Shown here: piece by piece, positions 1 through 12,300 of the stretch
How positions within the stretch are numbered: position 1 is the stretch's first letter
Layout: each line of letters opens with the position of its first letter
Assembly: GCA_951217055.1 (NCBI GenBank)
Contig: OX578278.1
Span: 38,723,115 to 38,787,114 of the forward strand
Direction of reading: 5' to 3'
Length of the DNA stretch: 64,000 bases
From: Gerris lacustris
Taxonomy: Eukaryota; Arthropoda; Insecta; Hemiptera; Gerridae
The notes under the pieces: generated by a model
What the model was told of the DNA's origin: nothing
Seen by the model: the letters and a program-made list of their open reading frames with translations, nothing else
Database searches by the model: none
Program-made: the position numbers and the translations under genes

Positions 1-998
1 CAAGATTTTTGGGACTACTCTATCTTAAAAACTACTGGTCTGATTTTAATTAAATTTGGATGCTAGGTCATAATTAACCTGTTTTTATTGACATCTATAC
101 CTTAAACAAGTAAGGCGCGCTTCACGCGTAAGTACGTGAGGCGACAATCGCTGGTTTCTGTACGTATATTAAATGTAAAATTTTAATAGTTGCATAATCT
201 TTTTTTACACTTCAAGACCTTTAGATTGATGTGTAACTTGTCATGGTGACAAAAAACTTTCTTTTAGTCGCCGCCATATTGGATGTATTAAGTGTGAAAA
301 CTCTAAAAAGTGTACAGTTGTCACAAATGCCAAGATACCCTGTGTGCCTAATTTCATGTTCCTAGCTATTTATGAATTGAATCCCAGTAGGTAGTTTATG
401 AATTTAAACATGCCAATGAACAGGCAGACTGAGCCGTTATATAAGGTTTCTTTTCGTACTTTGTAAAGAAACCTAAAATTACTTCATATTCATTTCTTCA
501 TATTCAACTGTCTACGCCTTTAATTAATATTAAAAATTAAAACTACAAACAAATAAAGTGTGATCCCACTGGACATTGAAACAGATTAAAATCTAATGAA
601 AACATTCGTCCACTAATATGCCACCAGGGAAGCTATGTGCTCACAAATTGGCAGACTATTTAGAATTATCGATTGGTTATTTATAAACACAGGTATTCAG
701 GTATAAGTAGTATTGATGCTATTCAAGATCTCTGAACGAATGTTATGATGCAACTATAATATCTGATACTTTTTTTTAAACAAAAATCATTTATCTCTTG
801 TGGTTCATTTTCAAGCAATAGGTTTCAAACTATTTAGTAGTTATTTCTTGTGTTTTATTCGCTAAAATATATGTCCTAGATTAAATTTATCTTTTTATGC
901 TGTTGATCAAAACTTATTTAAGTGTTAGGTGCTTGATATCTTTGTTCCATATTAAGTTGCAGGTGTTAACTATCGAAACGTAGAGGAAAAAAAAAAAG

Positions 999-999
<1 letters not shown>

Positions 1000-1085
<86 letters not shown>
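1000..1085. repeat. (TA)n microsatellite
   Basis: An uninterrupted TA run of roughly 85 bases, bordered by an A-run on the left and a T-run on the right, so the whole tract could form a hairpin. Confidence 0.98.
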
Positions 1086-1092
<7 letters not shown>

Positions 1093-1504
1093 TTAGATGG
1101 ATCAAAACAAAGCTAAAAGAGAGTGATTTAGAAACAGAGAAGTAGTGAGTTTGTAATACATTAAATATGAATACATATAGCTTTTAAATCACCAACTTAT
1201 TTAGAATATAGAAAGATAAAATGCACCACCGCCGGCGATAATTGAGCCACTGGCTTACCACGACGATAATTGAATCACTGGCATTAGCCGTAAACACCGA
1301 TATACAGCGGAACTCAATAGTTTTTTTAAGAGCTGTTTTTTTTAGCTTCAAGCTGTTTTTTAAGAGCTGGTTTATAAATTTACATAGTTACAAATCAATC
1401 TTCAATAAAATCCCTGAGCATTTTAAGAAAAGTTTTAAGTATACATCTAATGTATAAAGAACGTAAAGTTATGTATATTTATCGTTTTTGAAATTAAGCG
1501 TTGT

Positions 1505-2215
1505 TAGGGTCCGTAGGCAAAACCAAGGACCCTTATATTTTCCTGCGTGTGTCTGTCCGTCCGTCTGGCCGCCTGCTCTCACGGCTACACCTTTCGTTCG
1601 ATCACTTTGAAATTTGGCATGTATGAGTCTTGTACCTACCCACATATTTTAAAAATAAAGCGACTTAAAAAAAATATTTTCAATAAAATTAGGGTAAAAA
1701 AACATAAGGGTTACATTTTTATAATTTTTTTTTCAACACCGTGAGGGGTATCATATAAAAGGGTACGTCGAGCTGATTACAAAAATATATAATTCTTTGG
1801 TTATAACTTTGATAGGGCGAGCGTAGGCAAGTTTAAAGTGGGTGTGAAACGTGTCCCCCCTCCCCTCTATCTCGCTTATGTGAAGTGCAAAAAATCTGAA
1901 AAAATTCCTGAACATTCTTCGACCAAAAGTAAAGATACAACTTTTTGGAAATTTCGAAAAAAATATTTTATTTTTTATTGACAAAAATGTTTTGTTTTTT
2001 TTATAACTATGCTCTTTTCGATGTATTTATATGGTTGTAGTCCGGTTCAGTGGCAAACAAATACTTTATCAGAAGTTTGTTTATGTGTTTTGAGAATATC
2101 AGACCCTTTTTTAGCATTTTAAAAAACACCATCATTAATAGGGTACTGCTTGAACTATACAGGGTTGCCTACAGACCCTCGCTGTGTGCTGACTAGCACA
2201 CACTTGACCTGTTTA
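1505..2215. repeat. Dispersed repeat, GGGTCCGTAGGCAAA type
   Basis: Starts near GGGTCCGTAGGCAAAACC and ends near a related inverted sequence, GGGTTGCCTACAGACCC at 2163-2179. That gives an element of about 0.7 kb with imperfect inverted ends. The interior has TTTGAAATTTGGCATGTATG, a phrase common in dispersed insect repeats. No transposase was seen. Confidence 0.5.
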
Positions 2216-3135
2216 TTATATTTAGATTGATTTAAGCAGATATTTTGCTTGACTGGAATAAAATATCACAGAGCAGCTGGATAACCGTGCTTTACTAGGG
2301 AATGTGTTTTATTCAATCTCTCTTTTTAATTATGAACTACCGCCGAAAAAAAACAACGTTATTTTACTAAGCGAGTTTATCTAGATGCCATAGTTTCTTA
2401 AATCCCCCACCCCTTATTTCTATACCCCATTCCATTAATAATGAATTCTGATGTTAATAATGTTAATGTTATAGAATCTGATTTACAAATTTCAAGGTTC
2501 TAGTGTTATTGCTTTCGGGGATATAGTAATGCTGAATTTTCTATACATAAATGGCCGCCATCTTGCGTAAGATGGATTCAAGCCATTTGTAGGATCCCTG
2601 GATTTAACCTCCAAAGAACTTATTTCATCCATTAAAACTCTTGTTCCCGAGATCTATGCTTCGATTCCCGGCGATGGCGTACATATTTTTATGCGTTTCT
2701 CCTTTCTTCTTTAATAATACCTTTAAATAATTAGTTCCTAAGCTTCTCTAACCAGCCATTTTGACTTTGATGTTTATTACAATATTTCTACGTCATTGGA
2801 GACTTAGGACATAACATAAACAATGCTACGTCCTGCATACGAACTTAACCAACCATATTATTAAAGGGCACCAAAAGATTAACTTTTACGCGATATTCTA
2901 GCTTGATGTTAGTTAATCACTTTATGCACGCTATCTCCTTGGACGGATTATCTCCGGACGCTATCTCCGGGAAGACGGGAATTTCCCGAAGCGCCGCCAA
3001 GCCGATTATAAAAAAGAAAAATTGGAAAAATTTCTCATATTAATATTCTATGTATCAGTGCAGAGCCACTGACACAATTAAAAAGTGTAAGTGATGTTTC
3101 AAATTCAAACAGCAATAGATGGGTCATAAAGACAA

Positions 3136-3312
3136 AAACTCACAGGGAAGCACTTGCATCCAAGTACTTTTTAGGGTTTTGTAGGATTTATTAGGCATAT
3201 ACATAATATATGCTGAAATAGCATTTTATTATTTCCCCATTCCGCCCTATATAAAAGTAAAAAATTAAACAAATTTAAATGGATGCCCCCCCCCCCCCAA
3301 AAGTATAGAGTA
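3136..3312. repeat. Dispersed ~175-bp repeat, copy 1
   Basis: Shares long runs with 5402-5570: AGTACTTTTTAGGGTTTTG, ATTATTTCCCCAT and ATGCCCCCCCCC in the same order. Just beyond it, GGTTCGATTCC (3336-3346) looks like a Pol III B box. Confidence 0.8.
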
Positions 3313-3399
3313 AGAAGAGTAGAGTAAGGGTCCCTGGTTCGATTCCTCGGGGGGTCACAATGTTTTTTATCGGTAATAACGAAAAGTTAATTTTTTTTC

Positions 3400-3996
3400 T
3401 GGACATTTTCATCGCTCCACCATAAGGTATTTGCATGAATTATTTCAAATGTTTCTAGAACTAGCCGTAATAGGGTGGTTGGGAGGGGGAAAAACGCAAT
3501 ATTGGCAGTAGAAGGCACAATACTCAAAAAATGTTATTTATATTTCCAACCTACTCTTCATTAGCTTTTATTTGATACCCCACTCGAAAATTTAAAAAAA
3601 GTTGCACTCTGTATTATTTGCGCTCACAAAATTTACTCTATAAAAATTGGGAATTCCCCCCCCCCCTTTATTTTCATCGCCTTACCATATGGTATTAACA
3701 TGAATTATTTCATAATTTTAGGACTAGCCGTTGTATAGGGTGGTTGGGAGGGATGGATTTTTTTTGGGTGAAATTTTGGTACTAAAAACGCAATATTGGT
3801 GGTAGAAAGCACAATACTCGAAAAATTTTATTTATATTGCCAATCTAAAATTAAAAAAGTCTCACTGCGTATTAGTGCGCACACAAAATTTCCTCTTAAT
3901 AAAAATTGGGAATTCCCCCACCCTTTATTTTCATTGCCTCACCTTATGGTATTAACCTGAATTATTTCATAATTTTAGGAAAAGCCGTTATGGTGT

Positions 3997-4027
<31 letters not shown>

Positions 4028-4150
4028 TAATAATTGTATCAACATGAATTATTTCATAATTTTAGGACTAGCCGTTGTAGGGTGGTTGGGAGGGATGGCA
4101 TTTTTTTGGGTGTAATTTTGGCGCTAAATACGCAATATTGGTGGTAAAAA
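3400..4150. repeat. Degenerate ~260-bp tandem repeat
   Basis: The phrase TATGGTATTAACATGAATTA (variants included), followed by a form of ACTAGCCGT and TGGTTGGGAGGG, recurs near 3421, 3686, 3944 and 4040. Each is followed by an AACGCAATATTGG-like block where complete. The fourth copy is shortened. A G-run of about 20 bases (about 4005-4026) lies at one junction. Confidence 0.8.
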
Positions 4151-5190
4151 GCGCAATACTCATAACATTTTTAGTACCTTTCATTTGATACCCTCTCAAA
4201 AATTAAAATTGGAGCTTAGCAAATTTTTGGGCATTACGCATGCACATATTAAATGTTTAGCCTCTAAAAATTTTTCCTAAGTGTGGGTCAAAATGTTACG
4301 CCAGTATTTCAAATTTTAATTATCTAGCGTGATCAGTTCGGGGGATATAAACCTAAGAACGCCGGATGGACAGACACCTCAACTCGGCATAAGAGTTTCG
4401 AGGATGATCTACAAAAACCTAAAAATAAAATATCAAATAAAAATAAATTTGAAAACTTTTTGCTTTTTACTGCATAAAAATAACAATAATAATTCATAGG
4501 CATTATTTCACTGCTGAATTATTTGTTGAGGAAAGTCTTATAAAACAAATCTCAATTGCATACAATATTTAGACCAGGAAAGAGAGAGGGAAGATGTGGA
4601 ATTCAATAGGGGCATATGGGAAACGGTTTATATAAATCTTAACCATTGTTTTGAGCCTGTCCAACCCTACATTTGATAAAAGGATTTTGTCGAAAGTACA
4701 GGAATAATCCAGGAAAAGGTTAACCAATACGCTTGAGCTTTAGTCGTCTTATCAGTTGGCCCTACTGGGTAAACAAAACTGTAGCCAAGTTAATCCTTGC
4801 ATATTAGTTAACATTTTACGATAACTTAACCTTTCAAACCTTAAACTAATAATTATTTAATGAAATAAGCGTACACATAGTCATTTAGACCCTCTAATTG
4901 CTTATAGAGCCTTAATATAAGTATTTGAAACTCTTAAAATAATGTAATTTCTATTGTTTCTACAAGACAAAGTTATTTTTATCTTGAATAAGCTGCAAAT
5001 ACCATATTTTTGATTAATTGTTTGAGGGAAGGGGGGATTAATTATATAACCTTAACACCTTTGCCATCTCTAATAACCTATATAATAACTAAATATGATT
5101 AAACTTATTACATTTAATATGTATTATTTAATTAATATTATTCAAATGTGTCAGATCCTTGATAATTGGAATATTTAAATAAATGTTAAA

Positions 5191-5400
5191 GCTTCCGAAC
5201 CTACCAAAGGTAAGGGAAGTTATGTGATCGAAAATATTTTTTATTTTATTTTATTTTTGTCTCTGATTTTAACACAGAAATCCGTTTCTGACATCAGGAA
5301 ATATTTTTGGTTCCTTAGTTTGTGTCTATCTGTTGGTTAGTCAGTCTTTCGGGCTGTCTATTGGTCTTTCACTCAATTTTTGCAAACCAACATATATTAA
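5191..5400. repeat. Dispersed repeat family A, copy 1
   Basis: CTACCAAAGGTAAGGGAAGT, then TCTCTGATTTTAACACAGAAA, TCCGTTTCTGACATCAGG and CAATTTTTGCAAACCAACAT. The same order is seen at 37797-38060 and 54975-55285. Confidence 0.8.
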
Positions 5401-5401
5401 A

Positions 5402-5570
5402 AAATCACAGGGAGGTACTTGCATCAAAGTACTTTTTAGGGTTTTGCAGGTTATTAGGCATATATGTTATTATATGCTAAAATAACATTATATTATTTCC
5501 CCATCCAGCCTTATATGAAAGTAAAAAATTTAAATAGATGCCCCCCCCCCAAAAAAATAGTAATAGTATA
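5402..5570. repeat. Dispersed ~175-bp repeat, copy 2
   Basis: Direct copy of 3136-3312, clearly similar but diverged, ending in the same C-run followed by an A-run. Confidence 0.8.
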
Positions 5571-6123
5571 AAAATAGTATATATCCCTGATTTAAAATGG
5601 GGGGGGGGGGGGGGGATTAGATAGTATGATGCCACTTGGTATATTTTCCCGTGCCAAGCTCTACATCCCCATCTGTCCCTGACCGACTATTTGATGTTTT
5701 AAAAACAAAGAATTGGGCCATTTTGCACATCTGCTTAATGTAAATGATCAGTGTAAAAAGGTCTCCTCTATCTGGGATTGGATCCTGATCCGTCGGAATT
5801 ACGGCCTTAATTATTTCTTGCTTATGGGTATTCTGTGTTTTCTTTGTCATTTGAATTTTTAGTGTTATGTAATTTTATTTTTAAATCTTTAATTCATACA
5901 TGTTTGTTGATTTTATCTTTTTTGCAGTTTTTCACCAGACTGAGCTCAACAGATCTTCACAGCATCAAAAAAAAAATAAAAAAAAGAATATATATTTTTA
6001 AACCAACTCAAAATATTTCATGTATAAATACATATGTTTATTTTTAGTTAATAAGGTTTCCTTTTATATTAAATTATATTTTTTTAAAAAAGCTTATAAT
6101 TGTTATTTGTTTGTCTGTTGCAG

Positions 6124-6380
6124 CTCTGCAAGAGAGCGACATGTTTGCGGATGCTCTGACTGCAGCTAACACTTTCAAAGACCAGAAAAAAAGGAAGAGG
6201 CGACCCAGCAATTCCTCATTAAGCAAGGACTCCATGTCCGACCACAAGAAGGACTACTCACCACCCAAGAAATCTTCTATCAAGGAGGAATCTGAGGAGG
6301 AACTGGTCATGGACCTTAAGGAAACTGTTCAGCCTGTGTCTCCTGCAGCTAAGAAACATGAAACCAAACCAAACCTTAGG
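6124..6380 (+). CDS. PNUTS: PNUTS exon (linker with basic patch)
   Basis: Acceptor ...GTTGCAG before 6124 and donor GTGAGT at 6381. The exon enters one base into a codon and leaves in phase 0. It encodes ALQESDMFADALTAAN, which resembles the MEGLGFLDALNSA segment of vertebrate PNUTS, followed by QKKRKRRPSN (possible nuclear localisation signal) and a Ser/Glu-rich stretch. Confidence 0.9.
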
Positions 6381-9300
6381 GTGAGTTAAAACTTATATTT
6401 ACACCTTCAGAGAAATTATAAAACAGGGAGGATAGGAAAAACGTTCAGTTTCAAATATGAATTGAAATAAAAACTGATTTTAGTTTAAATGAACTAATGG
6501 TTAAAATCATGTTTAAGTTTGCAGTGGATTAGATTATACATTATATTGTCGCCACGAGCAAAATAGTTTACATCCAATTTGGGTCAAATGGAGTTACATA
6601 TTATAGAAAATCATAGGATATTAACAAATCCCAATTTCACAAGCTTAATATACCAGACTTATTTGATATAGTCCATTTTATGCCCACAATCTTAACCAGT
6701 AATTATCTCAAAACTTTTAGTATGGACTTACATAATTTTGCTTGTATGCTTACAATATACATATGTGGAAAAATCTTTGGTTTAGCCATTCTGCCCCACT
6801 AATGAACTTAAGTTTTTTCCCTTAAGGTGCAGGTCTTTCACCCTGCTTATTCGATGTACCACAAGACATTTGGTTAAAATGGGTTTGCATATGAGGTTTT
6901 ACTAAAAAATAGTCTAAATTTATGTATTGCTTCCACTTCTTAAGCGCCCCATACTCATTAGGACATGCAAAACATGTCTGAATGTGTATGGGTTGGTCTT
7001 TGAATCAAGTTTAAGGTTTAGCAAACTTGTTTATAAAATCAAAATGCCATAGATAGACCTGTTGGACTGTGGATGGGCCTGTTGTAGGAATTGGTTCTAC
7101 TACATGTCTGAACGTGTTGGGGCCCTTTAAAAGTGTACCACATATATTATTTCATAACTTCATTTGTGTGTTTGTATTTTATATTATATAATTTGTTTTG
7201 ATTTGCAGTTCTATCAGGATACAATGGAAACAAGTGAAGTGAAAGAGGAGATTGATGAAAGTAGCAATGATGACATTATCAAGAAGGATACCAAAGAAGA
7301 AATAAAGAAAGAAGGTATATAGAATCATTAAGAGTTCTCTTGTCTAATAAAATTAATGCTGTGCCGTGTATTTCATATTTTGTGATATTTACTATCTTAA
7401 GTTTATAGTGCATTAATCAGATGCTAGTGTATATTTAGAAGATCATTGGGTTCCAATGAGAGCTATAATCTTTTGCCCCTTTTTTTTTGTCAGTTGGTCC
7501 ACCTAAAGAAACTAATGGTCCAATGTTGGCTGGTACCTTCTTGATAACCAGTAGTATGCAGTCTTTTTTATTTATTTTAGTGTCATGTCCATACTGAGTT
7601 AATTCAGTTTTGTAGTGTATTGATCAATTATCATTATATCACTTAATAAAAAAAGTTTGTAATTTTCATCTGTAATTACAAGAGGCGTTGTCTCAATTCA
7701 ACAAATTGCCATTTGATGCCATCACGTGAAGTGTCTTTTTATAAAATTCCATGATTTGCCACTTGACCCAGACCCTGATATTGAACAAAACTATTAATAC
7801 TGAACATGTTCAATATTTGTCAAATATCGTTTATTTAACCTATGCTTAGAGCTCTCTTATATTTAGTGTTTAATAAACACTTTTTATAGCTTACTGCTGT
7901 ACTGTCATTGATGCACTTTTTTTTCCTTATTATTTGAAATAATTATTTATTATATTACTGACTTTTATAAAAACTAACAGCCCTTAACCCCTATTAATTC
8001 GTTATTGTGTTGCAATGATGATATAGAATTTTTAGTTAATGTTTGCTTTGATGGGTTATCAGGTAATGGAAGCCCTGTTGAGGAGGAAGAAATTGAGGAT
8101 GAGGTCTCGAAGACGGAGGAAGCCATCAGTAAACAGCTTCAAATTGAGGATAAGAAGAACGTGGAACGAGAGAAGAACAGGCTGGTCAGTGGAATCCTAG
8201 TCTACGTCAAGAAACGAAAATCAATTAAAAAATCCGTTCACTGGCGTCCAGCCAACACTCTCATAGAGACTAAATTCTTCGAACTCGATGAAACTGAGAG
8301 AGGTAAACTATAATGTTGAATCAATTAATTATGTTTATAATATTTTATACTTGATTTGGTTAATTAATTTTTTTTTATCGTGCCTGTTTCAGTCAATGTA
8401 ACAAAAACATTTATGGATATGAAACAAATGGAAAGGACCAACGAGAGAGAACAGATGATGCTGTCAAGAAAACTTGGTTAGTTGCTTAAAATTCCAAATC
8501 TCAACACAATTTTTCTTTGATTTGGTCGAATAGTTATTAAAATTAGATTGAGGAATTCAACTCTAATTATTTTGTTGTTGTCTACAAAGTATTATAAAAA
8601 GAGCTTTCACCAAACTTTGTGTAGAATGATGATGAATTAACTTTTTTTTAAACAAATAATTTATTGTGTAAAAATTTTTGTAACAGAGCTCCATACTTGT
8701 GGCTCTGCTGTTAGGGGCTCTTTAAAAATTGTATAATAAATATGCTCTTTTTGGCTCTGTTGGTTTCTGAGCTGGAGCTGCAAAATAAGATAAAATTTGT
8801 AATGTTTAGGCTTAGGTCAAACTATAGCAAGCTTATTAGTTGAATTAATATTACTCAAAGTTTTATTTATGCATCTTGTTAAATTATATACATATATTTT
8901 GATCAAATTATTTATTAATTATTTTATGATTTTTTTTTTGTTTAGTTGTGAACGATATCATGGAAGAGAAGATGATGTGGAGACCACTTATAGTTATAGA
9001 TATTCCGGGTGATGCTATAATACCTGGCAAGAACAGTCTTGAAAAAGACATTCAGTTTCAGAGGGAACGCACCATTGTACCGGCCATCTACTTCAACAAG
9101 AAACTGTAAGGGATTTAATTTAATTTTATTTTATTTAAACATAAACATATTTACAAATTCACTTAGAATAATAATTATAAATTACAATTTCTTACATAAA
9201 TAATTAGAATTTAACAAATTAATATCAAAATCAAAATCAAAAGAGCCTCCAAGAAGGAAAACCTTGAAACAGGAGGCTCGTGTTCACATATTAAATATCG

Positions 9301-12300
9301 AATATAATCATTTTTGTTGTACATTCATTTTCATTTTATTTAATCTAGTTATCTTAATTGTTTAATTTATTAATCAATTAATTAATTAATTTATTATTAA
9401 TTATGTTATCTTTAATATAAAGTTTAATTTTTAGTTTTCTTTAGATATATATATATGTATTATTTACTTTGTTTAATCTCTAATTATAACTTTTTTATTG
9501 TAGTATTCCAGACAGTCCGGCTGAGCCTGACTTAGAGATCCATGCTACTACAGAGCCTGTGATTGTACCCTTGGTGGATCAGACTGGGAACAGCGAGTCT
9601 GTCATCAGTTACAAGGCGCAGGGCTGGCCTGAACCTATCGAAACACCTCCCGAGGTGGTGATGCCCATCCCTGAGCCACAACAGATGCCTCCACCTCCAG
9701 CAGGTTTGATGTTGCCCCCTGGTCCAGGCATACCGCCACTAATGGATTTCAACCGTGTACAACCCACTGGGTAAGATCCCTCTCTTATTTATTGGAATTT
9801 TTTTAATATTCAAGATACTACCATTCAGTTATTTATTAGGGGGAGGGGGGGGGCAGCCTTGGTAGCTCAGGAAGGAGAGTGAGGGCTGGCCTAATAAAGT
9901 TAATTGGGCGTAGTCACCGTTTCAAAAGGTAATTGCAGATCTGGGTTCCATTCCCAGACTGGGTCCCCTGCTCATTAACCCATCATCGCTATATAAATGG
10001 GTAGTTGCTTGTATGAAATGACCACTATCTGGTTCTGAATGCCAATTGTATGCTGTATGCAGCTCATGGATTGAGACACAAAGCCCATGTCATCTATTTA
10101 TAGATAATTGTATAAGCCCTTTGGCAGGCTTTCACCCTTCACCGGCTGTTGAGCCTTGGAGTTAGTTAGTTAGTTTTAATTATTTGTTTAGAATTGCAGT
10201 TATATTATAATTTTTAAATATTCTAGATACTGGCATTCTGTTAGTTATTTTTTATTAAGAAATTTAATCCAAAAGTTGTATGAAACTTAATACAACTTAA
10301 CTTGTTGTATGAAATTTAATCCAAAAGTTGCAAATGAAATGCTCGCATTTCATTTGCTTTCTTTTAGCTTTGTCCTAGTTTAACCTAGAGTGTTATGATA
10401 ATTTGAGTTTTGGAACACACCTAATTATAATCATGCCTGTACAACTAAAATTATTATTATTATTTATTTATTCCTTTTTTTTCAGATTCTTCCCTCCACA
10501 GATACCAATGTCACCTCAAGGTCCTCCATCCAATATGATGCCACCCGGTGGTATGCCTCCTGGCGGTATGCCACCCGGCGGTATGCCACCTGGTGGTATG
10601 CCCCCGATGTGGGTAAATGGAGACGGATCACCGATGATGAATCAGCCCCCTCCCGACATGATGATGGGGCCTCCTTCAGGCATGATGCCTCCTGAAATAA
10701 TCCCACCTCAATTCCCCATGAACCCAATGAACCAGATGAACCAAATGAACCCAATGAATCAGATGAACCCGATGAATCAGATGAACCAACAGATGGGACC
10801 TATGAATCAGTTTATGGGCCCGCCTCAAGGGTTCCAACAACAGGGACCGCCACCACAGGGGCCACCCCAACAACAGCAACAGATGTTCAATGACGGACCA
10901 CCCCCTCCGAGGAACAACCGACCTTGGTACAACAACAACCAGGGAGGAGGTGGAGGAGGTGGAGGAGGAGGAGGAGGAGGTGGAGGAGGAGGACAGTGGA
11001 GAAAAGGTATGATAAACTTAACAATCCAGCTTTATTTATTTATAACTATTAATCTCAAGTTGTTAAACTTAAAGTAGGAAAATCAAGTTAATATTTTAAG
11101 TAATCAATGATCTTTGTTAATAGCCTTTATTAACACGACTAATAGGAAACCACTATTACCAACTTCATTATCATGACTAGTTGTAAACCACTATTACCAA
11201 CATTCTAACATTGTCAATACAATGATTATTACCAGATGCTAAATAAATTATCAGTTGAAGATGTGCTTACTCCAAATACTACACTAGCTGTTGTCACCAA
11301 TAATTAATTTCCGTTGATTTTTTAGACCATCAACTCTAAGGAAGTAACCTATAAAAATAAAGTTTTTTTAAACTAAATAATTATAAAAAAATAAAATTTG
11401 CTATTATGTTTAGCAATACTCCATTTTTTTTGTTTGGTTAATTAATAGTGATTTAAAAACAATCAATTTAAATGTGAATAAATTTTAAATACAGTAGAGT
11501 CTCGCTAATCCGGGTGTAACGGGACCGGACCCAGTCCGGATTACCGAAAGTCCGGATTAAACGGAATCAGTTTTAAAATATCTGTAAAACAAGTTTTAGT
11601 AGGGTAAAACTATTAAAATCGATGTTTTTATCATAAAAATTACTTATATTAGTCTCCAAAACATGCTTATACAACGTAGGTCCACTATTTAGGTTAAGAG
11701 CTGTTCTGTCACCAGTCCGAATATCAAATTAATTAAAATAAAACGACAATCTATTACGCAGGTGGCAGGTATAGAAGGGACTTCCTGAGAAGAACTTCCT
11801 GTGTTCAGATATGAAATTCGAGGAACGATAATCATTTCACAAAGAGTTAAGATATTAGACATTGTCAGCTTGGCGAAATTTCTTGGAACTGCGTTGAGCC
11901 GCCGCTATATGTTTCTTAAAACCCTCTCCCCATCTCAGTCACATAAAATTGTATTTATTGGAATACACTACCTTTATATCTTCCGCCCCTTACATTTCTA
12001 TGGAACCGAAACAGATTAATAGATGTTCTTACTATTTCCTAATTATTCTAAATCTGTTTATTTTTAACAAAAATACCGGGTATTCCTCGTGTTAGAACGT
12101 TGGAATATATACACCTGTAAACTATACTAGGAACAATTTTATACATTTTTAATTGACAATAAAAGTAGAAACTCCAATTATCTTAATTATTCATAAATCT
12201 GAACAGGCCCTGGTTCCAATTTGTACATAGTTTTTGGCCCGTCCGGATTAAACGGATGTCCGGACTAGCGGGGTCCGGATAAGCGAGACTCTACTGTAGC

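Larger units (their letters stand above)
1..6123. other. Repeat-rich non-coding DNA left of the first PNUTS exon
   Basis: No exon could be supported here. Probably an intron of PNUTS. It contains a TA microsatellite, a GGGTCCGTAGGCAAA-type dispersed repeat, two copies of a ~175-bp repeat, a ~260-bp tandem block and several G or C runs of 10-20 bases. All short open frames have skewed composition and no recognisable domain. Confidence 0.6.

Noticed and set aside
914..1105. Minus-strand reading frame with a long Ile-Tyr repeat
   Set aside because: It is a translation of the (TA)n microsatellite.
2640..2695. Possible tRNA-like 3' half (CTTCGATTCCCGGCG)
   Set aside because: Only the B-box-like stretch is present; the rest does not fold.
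3330..3350. B-box-like GGTTCGATTCC as a tRNA gene
   Set aside because: No A box or cloverleaf can be built upstream; at most a SINE fragment.
5930..5990. A further PNUTS exon after the TTTGCAG at 5927
   Set aside because: The sequence turns into an A-rich stretch with no family similarity and no phase-compatible donor.
10482..10879. Two overlapping minus-strand frames opposite the PNUTS tail exon
   Set aside because: They mirror the repeated codons of the coding strand and have no splice or start context.
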